NCBI RefSeq assembly: GCF_946479685.1
Contig: NZ_CAMLGS010000022.1
Span: 1-42,450, forward strand
From: an uncultured Methylotenera sp.
GTDB lineage: Bacteria > Pseudomonadota > Gammaproteobacteria > Burkholderiales > Methylophilaceae
DNA length: 42,450 nucleotides
Direction of reading: 5' to 3'
A model generated the notes under the pieces. That model did no database searches, was not told the origin of the DNA, and saw nothing but the letters and a program-made list of their open reading frames with translations. A program made the position numbers and the translations under genes. Positions 1 through 7,888 of the stretch are shown here, in pieces (the stretch's first letter is position 1; every line of letters starts with the position of its first letter).

Positions 1-684
1 ATCACGGTCTTTATCCCATGGGCGGCTTGCAGTTGCCGGATCGTCATTACGGGTTGAAAGTGCACGTGCGGCAGCAAAGCCACCAACGCTTAAGCGGGTA
101 ATCGCAGCCTCTGCGCCACCAGCAATCATTACATCGGCATCGCCGTATTCAATCATACGTGAAGCATCACCGATAGAGTGTGTACCTGTAGTACAAGCGG
201 TAACGATAGAAACATTCGGGCCTTTAAAGCCAAACATAATGCTCAAGTTACCTGAAATCATATTGATGATGGTGCCAGGGATAAAAAATGGTGAAATTTT
301 ACGAGGGCCAGACTCTTTGTACAGAATGTCTGTGTCCTCAATCAGTTGCATGCCGCCGATACCTGAACCAATAGAAACGCCGATACGCTCTGCATTTTCT
401 TCAGTGGCAACAATGCCTGAGTCTTTTACTGCTTCAATAGCGGCAGCTAAGCCGTATTGAATAAACGTATCCATACGTCTTGCGTCTTTTGCCGTGATGA
501 AATCTTCAGGGTTAAAATCTTTGACCTCGCCTGCGATGGTTGACGCAAATGCGCTTGTATCAAATTTGGTGATTTGTGTAATGCCAGATTTACCGGCAAT
601 AAGATTATCCCAAGCAGTTTTAACACCAATACCTACAGGTGATACAACGCCAAGACCAGTAACTACCACTCTACGTTTAGACAT
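1..684 (-). CDS. fabF: beta-ketoacyl-ACP synthase II (5' part, cut by window edge)
   Basis: Condenses acyl-ACP with malonyl-ACP in the elongation step of type II fatty acid synthesis in the cytoplasm. The visible 228 codons start [12 protein letters not shown] and contain the thiolase-fold nucleophile in [12 protein letters not shown] (Cys164). The His residues of the Cys-His-His triad would lie in the missing C-terminal half. The ATG at 682-684 follows an AGAGG ribosome-binding site. It is the last gene of the plsX-fab cluster, 240 bases after acpP and behind an apparent terminator, so it may have its own control. FabB is an alternative name, but position after acpP and the sequence favour FabF. 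The reading frame is open to the window edge. Confidence 0.96.
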   Translation of the reverse strand, partial: MSKRRVVVTGLGVVSPVGIGVKTAWDNLIAGKSGITQITKFDTSAFASTIAGEVKDFNPEDFITAKDARRMDTFIQYGLAAAIEAVKDSGIVATEENAERIGVSIGSGIGGMQLIEDTDILYKESGPRKISPFFIPGTIINMISGNLSIMFGFKGPNVSIVTACTTGTHSIGDASRMIEYGDADVMIAGGAEAAITRLSVGGFAAARALSTRNDDPATASRPWDKDRD

Positions 685-712
685 ACAGGATACCTCTAAG
701 AATTCTTTACTA

Positions 713-755
713 TGTGCATTGCATTGCCGCAAACCGTTTGCAAACAAAGTGCACA
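713..755 (-). promoter_or_regulatory. nested inverted repeats in the fabF 5' leader
   Basis: Outer arms TGTGCA (713-718) and TGCACA (750-755) enclose an inner hairpin GCAAA-CCG-TTTGC (729-741). The element sits about 30 bases upstream of the fabF start. It could fold in a fabF leader transcript or be an operator; the sequence does not decide. A weak extended -10 (TGTTATACA, 764-772 on the minus strand) lies just upstream. Confidence 0.35.
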
Positions 756-794
756 ATAAGACTGTATAACAAGGACTATTTCTGTTTCTGTCCT

Positions 795-862
795 CCCTGC
801 GGCTTTGAGATAAAGCTTATCCGGTGAAGTTTAGAGCTGCCTCTAAAGATACTGGCACAGGG
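795..862 (-). ncRNA. candidate three-way-junction RNA element between acpP and fabF
   Basis: Read on the minus strand, a closing stem pairs 862-856 with 801-795 (CCCTGTG with CGCAGGG, one G-U). Inside it lie a perfect 7-bp hairpin TTTAGAG-GCAG-CTCTAAA (847-830) and a 5-bp hairpin GATAA-GCT-TTATC (821-809). The joining segments are 7 to 8 bases. A GGAGGA sequence follows the closing stem. The arrangement is compact and well nested, as in riboswitch or leader elements, but it matches no class I can name. It may instead be part of the acpP 3' region. Base pairing is read from sequence; function is unknown. Confidence 0.35.
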
Positions 863-867
863 ATTAG

Positions 868-914
868 GAAACAAAAAGGCAAAAGGCAGTAGGCTCTGAA
901 CGAGCTAACTGCCT
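868..914 (-). terminator. intrinsic terminator after acpP
   Basis: On the minus strand, AGGCAGTTAGCTC (914-902) and GAGCCTACTGCCT (896-884) form a 13-bp stem with two imperfect positions. A T-rich run (TTTTGCCTTTTTGTTT) follows. It lies just downstream of the acpP stop and separates acpP from fabF. Confidence 0.7.
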
Positions 915-924
915 AATTGTGAAT

Positions 925-1161
925 TTATTTGAGGTTAGTATTGATGTAATCAATCGCTAATTGAACTGTAGTGATTTTTTCTGCTTCTTCATCAGGGATT
1001 TCACAGTCAAATTCTTCTTCTAGCGCCATTACTAACTCTACTGTGTCTAGTGAATCAGCACCTAAATCATCTACAAATGATGATGCATTTTTAACATCAG
1101 CTTCATTTGCACCTAGTTGTTCAGCAACAATTTTTTTAACACGTTGTTCGATGTCAGACAT
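925..1161 (-). CDS. acpP: acyl carrier protein
   Basis: Small acidic carrier of growing acyl chains in fatty acid, lipid A and phospholipid synthesis. At 78 residues it equals the E. coli length. The phosphopantetheine site is Ser37 in GADSLDTVE. The start ATG follows a good AAGGGG Shine-Dalgarno preceded by a duplicated A/T-rich 14-mer. It lies between fabG and fabF, with a likely promoter at 1221-1248 and a terminator behind it, so it can be made in excess as a single-gene transcript. Confidence 0.98.
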   Translation of the reverse strand: MSDIEQRVKKIVAEQLGANEADVKNASSFVDDLGADSLDTVELVMALEEEFDCEIPDEEAEKITTVQLAIDYINTNLK

Positions 1162-1174
1162 CTAAATACCCCTT

Positions 1175-1206
1175 AATATAAAAAATAGCTTAAATATAAA
1201 AAATAG
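1175..1206 (-). repeat. 14-base direct repeat in the acpP leader
   Basis: The plus-strand sequence AATATAAAAAATAG occurs exactly at 1175-1188 and 1193-1206, an 18-base period. On the minus strand the two U-rich copies lie immediately upstream of the acpP Shine-Dalgarno. They could act as a translation enhancer bound by ribosomal protein S1, or simply be a local duplication. Confidence 0.6.
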
Positions 1207-1220
1207 TCAGCTAAGGCAAC

Positions 1221-1248
1221 ATTCTACCAAAACTCAACAATAATACAA
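1221..1248 (-). promoter_or_regulatory. putative sigma-70 promoter for acpP
   Basis: On the minus strand, TTGTAT (1248-1243), a 16-base spacer and TAGAAT (1226-1221) lie about 60 bases upstream of the acpP start. The -10 matches 5 of 6 consensus bases and the -35 is weak. Confidence 0.45.
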
Positions 1249-1301
1249 AAAACTTAATCAATCGATAGCAAATCTAATGGCGTCTTGATACAAAAAGACT
1301 A

Positions 1302-2042
1302 TTAAACCATTAACATTCCGCCATTTACGTGGATTGTTTCACCTGTAATATAAGCCGCATTAGGTGAGGCTAAAAACGCAACGGTTGCTGCGATTTCTTT
1401 CACAGAGCCTAAGCGCCCTACCGGAATGCGAGCCAGCATTTTATTGGTGATGTCTTCTGACAGCTCTGCTGTCATATCAGTTTCAATAAAACCTGGGGCT
1501 ACACAGTTTACAGTAATTCCACGGCTTCCTACCTCGGCAGCCAATGATTTTGTAAACCCAGTCATGCCTGCTTTCGCTGCGGCGTAATTGGTTTGGCCGG
1601 CATTGCCCATATGGCCAACCACAGATGAAATGCTGATAATGCGGCCAGCGCGTGCTTTCATCATTGGGCGTAATACAGCTTGGCTCATGCGGAACACTGA
1701 AGTCAAGTTGGTGCTGATTACAGCGTCCCAATCTTCATCCTTCATGCGCATAAGTAAGGTGTCACGTGTGATGCCTGCGTTGTTTACTAATACGCTCACA
1801 TCACCATATTTCTCGCCAATCGCCTTCAGCGTGGCTTCTACTTGTGCTGCATCATTCACATCCAAAGCCATGCCCTCGCCTTGAATGCCGGCAGCGGCTA
1901 ATGTCTCACTAATGGCAGTTGCACCTTTGTCTGAAGTTGCAGTACCAATAACGATTGCCCCTTGTTTACCTAACTCTAGCGCAATGGCAGCGCCAATGCC
2001 GCGGCTTGCGCCTGTGATTAATGCAATTTGACCAGCTAACAT
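1302..2042 (-). CDS. fabG: 3-oxoacyl-ACP reductase
   Basis: NADPH-dependent reduction of 3-oxoacyl-ACP to 3-hydroxyacyl-ACP, the first reductive step of each elongation cycle. It is a classical short-chain dehydrogenase: TGASRGIG nucleotide-binding loop (10-17), NNAG (87-90), and the catalytic Ser140, Tyr153 and Lys157 (YAAAK). The C-terminal half contains the family's VNCVAPGFIETDM segment. At 246 residues it is near the usual 244. It is separated from fabD by 35 bases and precedes acpP in the standard fabH-fabD-fabG-acpP order, which supports FabG over a generic dehydrogenase. Confidence 0.97.
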   Translation of the reverse strand: MLAGQIALITGASRGIGAAIALELGKQGAIVIGTATSDKGATAISETLAAAGIQGEGMALDVNDAAQVEATLKAIGEKYGDVSVLVNNAGITRDTLLMRMKDEDWDAVISTNLTSVFRMSQAVLRPMMKARAGRIISISSVVGHMGNAGQTNYAAAKAGMTGFTKSLAAEVGSRGITVNCVAPGFIETDMTAELSEDITNKMLARIPVGRLGSVKEIAATVAFLASPNAAYITGETIHVNGGMLMV

Positions 2043-2077
2043 AAGCGACCTCTTATTAATTTTTTAAAATATATTTT

Positions 2078-3004
2078 CTAAAGTGTATTTTTAAGCTCAA
2101 GTAATGCGTCATTGCTTGTTAATGCAACGCATGGCAGCTCGGCAACGATACGTTTAGTCAGCCCTGCCAACACTTTGCCAGGACCGCATTCTGCAGATTG
2201 TGTAACGCCTAGTGCAGCGATATGCTGTACGGTTTCTACCCAGCGTACCGGGCTATACAATTGGCGTACCAACGCGTCTTTTATTTTAGCACTATCATCA
2301 TAAGCAGCGACATCAGCATTATGGATGACAGGAATTAATGGCGCGTTAATTGTCACGTTTGTTAAATAATCTGCTAGTTTGGTTGCAGCTGGGCGCATCA
2401 AGGCGCAGTGCGATGGTACGCTTACCGGTAATGCAAGTGCGCGCTTGGCACCTTTAGCCTTGGCCGCTTCCATACCGCGCTCTACTGCTGCCTTGTTGCC
2501 AGCAATCACCACTTGCCCCGGTGAGTTCAGGTTAACTGCTTCTAACACTTCGCCTTGGGCAGCTTCGGTACAAACTGCACGTACCGCGTCATCATCCAAA
2601 CCTAAAATAGCAGCCATCGCACCTACGCCCGCAGGCACGGCACTTTGCATTACTTCTGCGCGGTATCTCACTAGCGGCAATGCATCTTTAAATGATAATG
2701 CACCAGCAGCTACCAAGGCAGTGTATTCACCTAAGCTGTGACCTGCCACCACTGCTGGCACTTGGTCTGATACCGCTTGCCATGCGCGCCAGGCAGCTAC
2801 GCCAGCAGTTAGCATGATAGGTTGTGTGTTTGTTGTTTCGTTAAGCAAATCATTGGCTTCTGTGGCCATTGCCCAAAAATCCACACCTAAAACATCTGAT
2901 GCTTCCTGAAATGTGTCGCGGATGATTTGATTATCACCAAAGCCGCTCATCATGCCTACTGACTGTGAGCCTTGCCCTGGGAAAAAGAATGCTGTTTTTT
3001 TCAT
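2078..3004 (-). CDS. fabD: malonyl-CoA:ACP transacylase
   Basis: Moves malonyl from CoA to ACP, supplying the extender unit of fatty acid synthesis. Visible motifs are FPGQGSQ near the N-terminus (10-14 is GQGSQ), the nucleophile Ser90 in AGHSLGEY, and catalytic His199 in VSVPSHCALM. The 308 residues match the E. coli enzyme (309). Fabrication of malonyl-ACP is directly used by FabH and FabF encoded beside it. It lies 36 bases after fabH and is probably in the same transcript. Confidence 0.97.
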   Translation of the reverse strand: MKKTAFFFPGQGSQSVGMMSGFGDNQIIRDTFQEASDVLGVDFWAMATEANDLLNETTNTQPIMLTAGVAAWRAWQAVSDQVPAVVAGHSLGEYTALVAAGALSFKDALPLVRYRAEVMQSAVPAGVGAMAAILGLDDDAVRAVCTEAAQGEVLEAVNLNSPGQVVIAGNKAAVERGMEAAKAKGAKRALALPVSVPSHCALMRPAATKLADYLTNVTINAPLIPVIHNADVAAYDDSAKIKDALVRQLYSPVRWVETVQHIAALGVTQSAECGPGKVLAGLTKRIVAELPCVALTSNDALLELKNTL

Positions 3005-3040
3005 AAATTACTTTATATTATCTATATAGTTAATTGAATA

Positions 3041-3985
3041 TTAATATTTAATTAATGCAGAGCCCCAGGTGAACCCGCCACCAAAAGCTTCCATTAAAAT
3101 CATGTCACCACGTTTGATGCGACCATCTTTTACTGCGGTATCCAGCGCTAAAGGAATAGATGCTGCAGAGGTGTTACCGTGTTTATCTACAGTCACCACC
3201 ACGCGATCCATGCTCATATCTAGTTTTTTGGCGGTTGCCTGCAAGATGCGGATATTGGCTTGATGTGGCACCAGCCAGTCAATATCTGATTTTTGCATAT
3301 TATTGGCAGCCAGCGTTTCGTCAACAATCTGGTCTAAAGTGTTGACTGCCATCTTGAATACAGCATTGCCTTCCATCACTACGGTATCAGGCTTGTCAGC
3401 ATTGCGTGGCACGTGCAGCATATTTTCATAGCGACCATCTGCATGCAGGTGGGTAGAAATAATGCCCTGTTCACTTGACGCCTGCAATACTACTGCACCA
3501 GCACCATCGCCCCATAGAATACAGTTGCCACGATCAGTGTAATCGGTGATGCGTGAGAATGTTTCTGCGCCAATTACTAAAGCACATTTAGCGCTGCCGG
3601 CTTTAATAAAGTTATCAGCCGTGGTCAATGCATACACGAAGCCGCTGCAAACTGCTTGTATATCAAATGCCGGGCAGCCTGAAATGTCCAGCTTCTTTTG
3701 CACCATGGTTGCCACGCTAGGAAACACTTTATCTGGTGTGGTGGTTGCAACGATAATCAGATCAATATCGTTTGGGCTTAAGCCGGCACTGGCAATCGCA
3801 TTTTTAGCAGCTTGCAGTGCTAAGTCGCTGGTAAATTCGCCCTCGCCTGCAATGTGGCGCTCACGTATGCCTGTGCGTGTAAAAATCCATTCATCGGTGG
3901 TATCTACCATATGCTCTAAATCAGCATTAGTCAGTATTTTGCTTGGTAAATAGCTACCGGTACCTGCTATACGAGAAAATATCAT
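3041..3985 (-). CDS. fabH: beta-ketoacyl-ACP synthase III
   Basis: Starts fatty acid synthesis by condensing acetyl-CoA with malonyl-ACP. The catalytic triad is visible: Cys113 (AVCSGF), His241 (PHQANIR) and Asn271 ([10 protein letters not shown]). The family's [14 protein letters not shown] signature is at 31-44. Length (314) is normal. The start overlaps the plsX stop in ATGA, indicating translational coupling. The C-terminal [12 protein letters not shown] motif is intact. Confidence 0.97.
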   Translation of the reverse strand: MIFSRIAGTGSYLPSKILTNADLEHMVDTTDEWIFTRTGIRERHIAGEGEFTSDLALQAAKNAIASAGLSPNDIDLIIVATTTPDKVFPSVATMVQKKLDISGCPAFDIQAVCSGFVYALTTADNFIKAGSAKCALVIGAETFSRITDYTDRGNCILWGDGAGAVVLQASSEQGIISTHLHADGRYENMLHVPRNADKPDTVVMEGNAVFKMAVNTLDQIVDETLAANNMQKSDIDWLVPHQANIRILQATAKKLDMSMDRVVVTVDKHGNTSAASIPLALDTAVKDGRIKRGDMILMEAFGGGFTWGSALIKY

Positions 3986-5043
3986 TGCATATCCTGAGAG
4001 TTGTTTACAGTCGAGCTGTTTGCCGCAGCACTCGGTTGTAAATGTTCGATTTCCAGTTGCTCGCTAATGCGACGTAACACACCGCTACGCGCTTCTTCAA
4101 TTGCTACATGAATCGCTGAGAAAAAAGCCACCTGGTCTGCGCCGCCGTGACTTTTTACCACGATGCCGCGTAAACCTAAGAAGCTTGCACCGTTGTAGCG
4201 ACGCGGGTCTAAGCGATTTTTAAAAGCTTTGAGTACTGGCATAGCACAAAGTGCCATTAATTTGGTTAGCCAGCTCTTTTTGAATTCCTGGGTTAAGAAC
4301 TTGCCCATCATGTGAGCTAAGCCTTCTGTCGTTTTGAGTGAGACATTACCCACAAAACCATCGCAAACGACCAAATCAGTCGTGCCTTTGAAAATGTCAT
4401 CACCTTCAACATTACCATAAAAGTTTAAATGACTGGCTTTTAGTAATTCGCCGGCCTGTTTAACCACTTCATTGCCTTTAATGTCTTCTGAGCCGATGTT
4501 CAATAAACCCACGGTTGGGCGCTCTTTATGTTCTACACAGCTTACCAGCATGGCACCCATAATTGCGAATTGGTAAAGGTGCTCAGGCGTACAGTCTGCG
4601 TTTGCGCCTAAATCCAGCATATAGGTATTACCCTTTTCGCTAGGCAAGGCGGATGCGATGGCCGGGCGATCGATGCCTGGCAAGGTTTTTAGCACAAAAC
4701 GGGCGGTTGCCATCAGTGCGCCGGTGTTGCCTGCGCTGACGCAGGCGTTGGCTTCGCCACTTTTAACCAGGTTAATGGCTACGCGCATGGAGGAGTCTTT
4801 TTTATTTTTTAGGGCGCTTTGCGGTGACTCATCCATGGTCACAACTTCGGTTGCATGATGGATGCGCAGGCGTGGGCTGACGCTTGCCTTGTGTGCCTTA
4901 AGTTCAGCCTCAATTACGTCACTTAGGCCTACTAAAACAATATTCAATTCAGGGTCTGAATTTAATGCTTTCAGTGCCGCTGGCACTGTTACGTGGGGGC
5001 CATGGTCGCCACCCATTGCGTCAATAGCAATTGTAATATCCAT
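3982..5043 (-). CDS. plsX: phosphate acyltransferase PlsX
   Basis: Converts acyl-ACP and phosphate to acyl-phosphate, the acyl donor for PlsY in phosphatidic acid synthesis. It is a peripheral membrane enzyme. The N-terminal DAMGGDHGP motif, the [10 protein letters not shown] segment and the [13 protein letters not shown] region identify the family. Length (353) is typical. It is coupled to fabH by a 4-base overlap. A perfect bidirectional terminator-like hairpin lies between it and rpmF. Confidence 0.96.
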   Translation of the reverse strand: MDITIAIDAMGGDHGPHVTVPAALKALNSDPELNIVLVGLSDVIEAELKAHKASVSPRLRIHHATEVVTMDESPQSALKNKKDSSMRVAINLVKSGEANACVSAGNTGALMATARFVLKTLPGIDRPAIASALPSEKGNTYMLDLGANADCTPEHLYQFAIMGAMLVSCVEHKERPTVGLLNIGSEDIKGNEVVKQAGELLKASHLNFYGNVEGDDIFKGTTDLVVCDGFVGNVSLKTTEGLAHMMGKFLTQEFKKSWLTKLMALCAMPVLKAFKNRLDPRRYNGASFLGLRGIVVKSHGGADQVAFFSAIHVAIEEARSGVLRRISEQLEIEHLQPSAAANSSTVNNSQDMQ

Positions 5044-5129
5044 TACTTTATACTCAATCTGAATGGTAAACGGTTTAATCGGAGCTTTGCTGCCGCTGTT
5101 GGCAGCAAGATTATTTTAGGTGCGCTGTT

Positions 5130-5171
5130 AAAAATAACGCCGCTCCAAACTAATGGAGCGGCGTTATTTTT
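5130..5171. terminator. bidirectional terminator between rpmF and plsX
   Basis: A perfect 17-bp inverted repeat has arms at 5130-5146 and 5155-5171 with loop AAACTAAT. The core is ACGCCGCTCC, and runs of five A and five T sit at the ends, so a U-tract follows the stem in either direction. In the operon direction (minus) it should end or attenuate yceD-rpmF transcripts before plsX. Confidence 0.85.
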
Positions 5172-5234
5172 CCTGTACTGCCAAACAATTCAATTTACAC
5201 CAAAGTAGTTATTGAAATTGTTTGCCGAGTAGAT

Positions 5235-5414
5235 TTACTCGCCTTTTGATGGCAATACTTTACGGCCACGGTAGTAGCCATTAGGACTAATATGGTGACG
5301 CAAGTGCGTTTCGCCAGTAGTTGGCTCAACTGCTAATGGTGGATTTGTCAAAAAGTCGTGCGAACGGTGCATACCGCGCTTTGAAGGTGTCTTTTTGTTT
5401 TGCTGAACTGCCAT
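5235..5414 (-). CDS. rpmF: 50S ribosomal protein L32
   Basis: Large-subunit ribosomal protein of 59 residues starting [20 protein letters not shown]. The family signature is clear and there is no Cys zinc ribbon, as in the zinc-independent form. A frame extended four residues upstream exists, but the ATG at 5412-5414 has a GGAG ribosome-binding site eight bases before it and matches the family's start. It lies between yceD and plsX as in many proteobacteria. Confidence 0.97.
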   Translation of the reverse strand: MAVQQNKKTPSKRGMHRSHDFLTNPPLAVEPTTGETHLRHHISPNGYYRGRKVLPSKGE

Positions 5415-5527
5415 AATAAACTCCAATAAAATGATTAAAACATCATCTCAATTACTTGTAAATCGACGCGAATAAATGAATAACGCATCACTAATTTAAG
5501 ACTACACTAAATAACTAACCCGTAATA

Positions 5528-5557
5528 ATAATACAAAACATTAGTTTTGTCAGCCAA
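5528..5557 (-). promoter_or_regulatory. putative promoter for rpmF
   Basis: On the minus strand, TTGGCT (5557-5552), an 18-base spacer and TATTAT (5533-5528) lie in the 142-base yceD-rpmF gap. The region also holds a perfect 7-bp inverted repeat (ACAAAAC-ATTA-GTTTTGT, 5533-5550) overlapping the spacer. Confidence 0.4.
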
Positions 5558-5568
5558 TACTATATATT

Positions 5569-6108
5569 TTAAGATTTAATTAATCCTTTTAGTACCGCAA
5601 ATGGGTTGGGCTTCTCCCCGCTTTGCATGGTTACCGGAGCGCAATCATTTTCATGGGTAGGTGCAATCGGTAGTGCCAGTATAATCTCATCTTCAATAAG
5701 TAGTTTAACATCCATAGCTTGGCTCACCTCCTGGATATCGAAATCATCACCAATTTCCGCCTCCAGGTCTTCCAGCGTGTCTTCATCTACATTGCTGACA
5801 AGGTAGTGGAAGTTAAGCGCCAAGGTTAAAGGCAGTTCTGACAGGCAGCGTTGGCAGCTTGTTGTTAGGCTAATGTTTAGCGATAGATGCAAAAAAGATT
5901 GTCCAAGTGCGTTCTTTTCACCCGTTAATGTAAACTCAACCTCACCAGTGCTTGCTGTGGTTGGCTTGATGTCGCCGGCAGATTTTGACTGCTGAGGTGT
6001 AATTAATTCGCATAATCTAGGAAAGTCCGCGAGTGGTAGCTTTGCTTGCAAGCGTTCGCCGCGTGCAGCGAAAGTCAGGTTGTCAATTAAGATGTTTTGG
6101 CTGGTCAT
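5569..6108 (-). CDS. yceD: YceD/DUF177 family protein
   Basis: Member of the DUF177 family, reported to be needed for normal 23S rRNA accumulation in bacteria and plants; its biochemical role is unsettled. The 179 residues include the family's CQRCL segment (two Cys) and an acidic middle (EDTLEDLEAEIGDDFDI). The C-terminus ends in NPFAVLKGL, a motif typical of the family. Its position directly upstream of rpmF matches the conserved yceD-rpmF pairing. The start ATG is at 6106-6108. Confidence 0.93.
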   Translation of the reverse strand: MTSQNILIDNLTFAARGERLQAKLPLADFPRLCELITPQQSKSAGDIKPTTASTGEVEFTLTGEKNALGQSFLHLSLNISLTTSCQRCLSELPLTLALNFHYLVSNVDEDTLEDLEAEIGDDFDIQEVSQAMDVKLLIEDEIILALPIAPTHENDCAPVTMQSGEKPNPFAVLKGLIKS

Positions 6109-6146
6109 GGTTAAGCTTTTAATCGAGTTAAATTACATTAGGTGAA

Positions 6147-6161
6147 ATTATCCTAGATAAT
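6147..6161. promoter_or_regulatory. ATTATC-CTA-GATAAT palindrome in the yceD promoter region
   Basis: Perfect 6+6 inverted repeat with a 3-base centre, about 40 bases upstream of yceD. One half (GATAAT on the minus strand) also resembles a -10 element. It may be an operator or only a promoter motif. The wider 6109-6401 region is the 293-base divergent spacer between yceD and pycA; apart from this and the promoter at 6347-6355 I see nothing definite in it. Confidence 0.3.
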
Positions 6162-6346
6162 GAGCAGTTAAGGTTAAATATTCCAATGTTATATTGCGCA
6201 GTATTTTAATCCCTAATTATTAATCCCTAATTAAATATCCGGTCATTTTTATGGTTATTTGGTCTTTGCTTAAGTGCCAAAAATGACTTTTCCTGCTGAA
6301 TTTAGCGCTTAAATTTGCGCTGGGGATTTAGCAATCTAGCCTCCCA

Positions 6347-6355
6347 TGTTACAAT
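6347..6355 (+). promoter_or_regulatory. extended -10 promoter for pycAB
   Basis: TGT-TACAAT is an extended -10 (TGn plus 5 of 6 consensus). The -35 position 17 bases upstream (TTTAGC, 6327-6332) is weak, as is usual for extended -10 promoters. It would give a leader of about 40 bases before the pycA GTG. Confidence 0.5.
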
Positions 6356-6401
6356 TACGCTGTTTTTGTAACGATATTTAATAAAATTAAGGCTTACCTA
6401 C

Positions 6402-7820
6402 GTGTTCAAAAAAATTCTAGTTGCTAACCGCGGTGAAATTGCAGTACGTATTGTGCGCGCATGCTCTGAGATGGGCATCAAATCTGTTGCAATTTATACA
6501 GATGCAGACCGTCAGGCTTTACATGTTAAAAAAGCAGATGAAGCTTATCATATTGGCGCCGACCCTGTGGCCGGCTACTTAAATGCACACAATATTGTTA
6601 ATTTAGCAGTGGCTGCTGGCTGTGATGCGTTGCATCCTGGCTATGGCTTTCTGTCTGAAAACCCAGAGTTGGCTGAGATTTGTGAGCGTCGTGGCGTTAA
6701 ATTTATTGGCCCTAAAGCCGACGTAATTCGTCAGATGGGCGACAAGATTCAAGCACGTAATGCGATGACTAAAGCAGGCATTCCGTGTACTCCTGGTAGT
6801 AATGGCAACTTAAAAGATTTAGAAGAAGCCGTAACGCTGGCTAATAAAATTGGCTATCCAGTGATGCTGAAAGCAACGAATGGTGGCGGTGGCCGCGGTA
6901 TTCGTCGTTGCGATAGCGAAAAAGAGTTATTAGGTAACTATGATCGCGTGATTAGTGAGGCAAGTAAGGCTTTTGGTAAACCTGAGGTGTTTATTGAAAA
7001 ATGCGTAGTATCACCACGCCATATTGAAGTGCAGGTGTTGGCTGACTCTCAGGGTAATGCTATCCACTTGTTTGAGCGCGATTGTTCAATTCAGCGTCGT
7101 AACCAAAAGTTAATTGAAATTGCCCCATCACCTCAGCTGTCACAAGCGCAGCGTGAGTATATTGGTGGTTTGGCAGTAAAAGCAGCTAAAGCAGTTGGCT
7201 ATGAAAACGCCGGTACAGTTGAGTTCTTGCTGGACTCTGACAATACCTTCTACTTCATGGAAATGAATACGCGCTTGCAAGTGGAACATACCGTGACAGA
7301 AACGATCACAGGTATTGATATTGTGCAGGAGCAAATCCGCGTAGCTTATGGCTTGCCTTTACAGTACAAACAAAAAGACGTGTCCTTTAGAGGTTACGCG
7401 ATGGAGTTCCGTATCAATGCGGAAGATCCTAAAAATGGATTCTTGCCAAGTTTTGGTAAAATTACACGTTACTACGCGCCTGGTGGCCCAGGTGTGCGTA
7501 TGGATGCGGCTATATTTAGCGGTTATGAAATCCCGCCCTACTACGACTCTATGTGTGCCAAACTAACCGTTTGGGCACTAACATGGGAAGGCGTGATTGA
7601 GCGCGGTCGTCGAGCGTTAGACGACATGATTATTTATGGTGTGAAAACGACCATCCCTTATTATCAGGAAATTCTTAAGCACCAGGAATTTAGGGATGCT
7701 GAGTTTAATACCAGCTTTGTAGAGATGCATCCGGAGTTAGCAAACTACGCTAACGAAATTCCGCCTGAGTTAATCGCAGCAGCGATTTCAGCGGTAATTG
7801 CGGCGCACGAAGGTATTTAA
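6402..7820 (+). CDS. pycA: pyruvate carboxylase subunit A (biotin carboxylase)
   Basis: ATP-dependent carboxylation of the biotin on the partner subunit. It has a complete biotin carboxylase/ATP-grasp layout: FKKILVANRGEIA N-terminus, glycine loop GGGGRGIR (161-168) and the active-site EMNTRLQVEH (287-296). Length is 472 residues. The start codon is GTG. Subunits of this type resemble AccC of acetyl-CoA carboxylase, but there is no accB beside it. The next gene encodes a carboxyltransferase with its own biotin domain, so the two-subunit pyruvate carboxylase is the better call. It would replenish oxaloacetate. Confidence 0.88.
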   Translation: MFKKILVANRGEIAVRIVRACSEMGIKSVAIYTDADRQALHVKKADEAYHIGADPVAGYLNAHNIVNLAVAAGCDALHPGYGFLSENPELAEICERRGVKFIGPKADVIRQMGDKIQARNAMTKAGIPCTPGSNGNLKDLEEAVTLANKIGYPVMLKATNGGGGRGIRRCDSEKELLGNYDRVISEASKAFGKPEVFIEKCVVSPRHIEVQVLADSQGNAIHLFERDCSIQRRNQKLIEIAPSPQLSQAQREYIGGLAVKAAKAVGYENAGTVEFLLDSDNTFYFMEMNTRLQVEHTVTETITGIDIVQEQIRVAYGLPLQYKQKDVSFRGYAMEFRINAEDPKNGFLPSFGKITRYYAPGGPGVRMDAAIFSGYEIPPYYDSMCAKLTVWALTWEGVIERGRRALDDMIIYGVKTTIPYYQEILKHQEFRDAEFNTSFVEMHPELANYANEIPPELIAAAISAVIAAHEGI

Positions 7821-7888
7821 CACGAAAGTGTTTAAAAAGATTCAAGTATTAAAAATTAACTTTAACCTTAGATTGATAGATTAAAAAT

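Noticed and set aside
731..750. GTTTGCAAAC palindrome as a regulator site
   Set aside because: It is part of a larger nested inverted repeat and no second copy was noticed near other genes in the window, so it is reported only as leader structure.
795..862. Known riboswitch class (glycine, TPP, cobalamin or cyclic-di-GMP) at the acpP-fabF spacer
   Set aside because: GGACAG and CACCGG look superficially like glycine riboswitch words, but the paired arms and core sequences of that class, and of the others listed, are missing.
6402..7820. AccC of acetyl-CoA carboxylase
   Set aside because: No accB precedes it, and the next gene carries both a carboxyltransferase and a biotin domain, which fits pyruvate carboxylase better.
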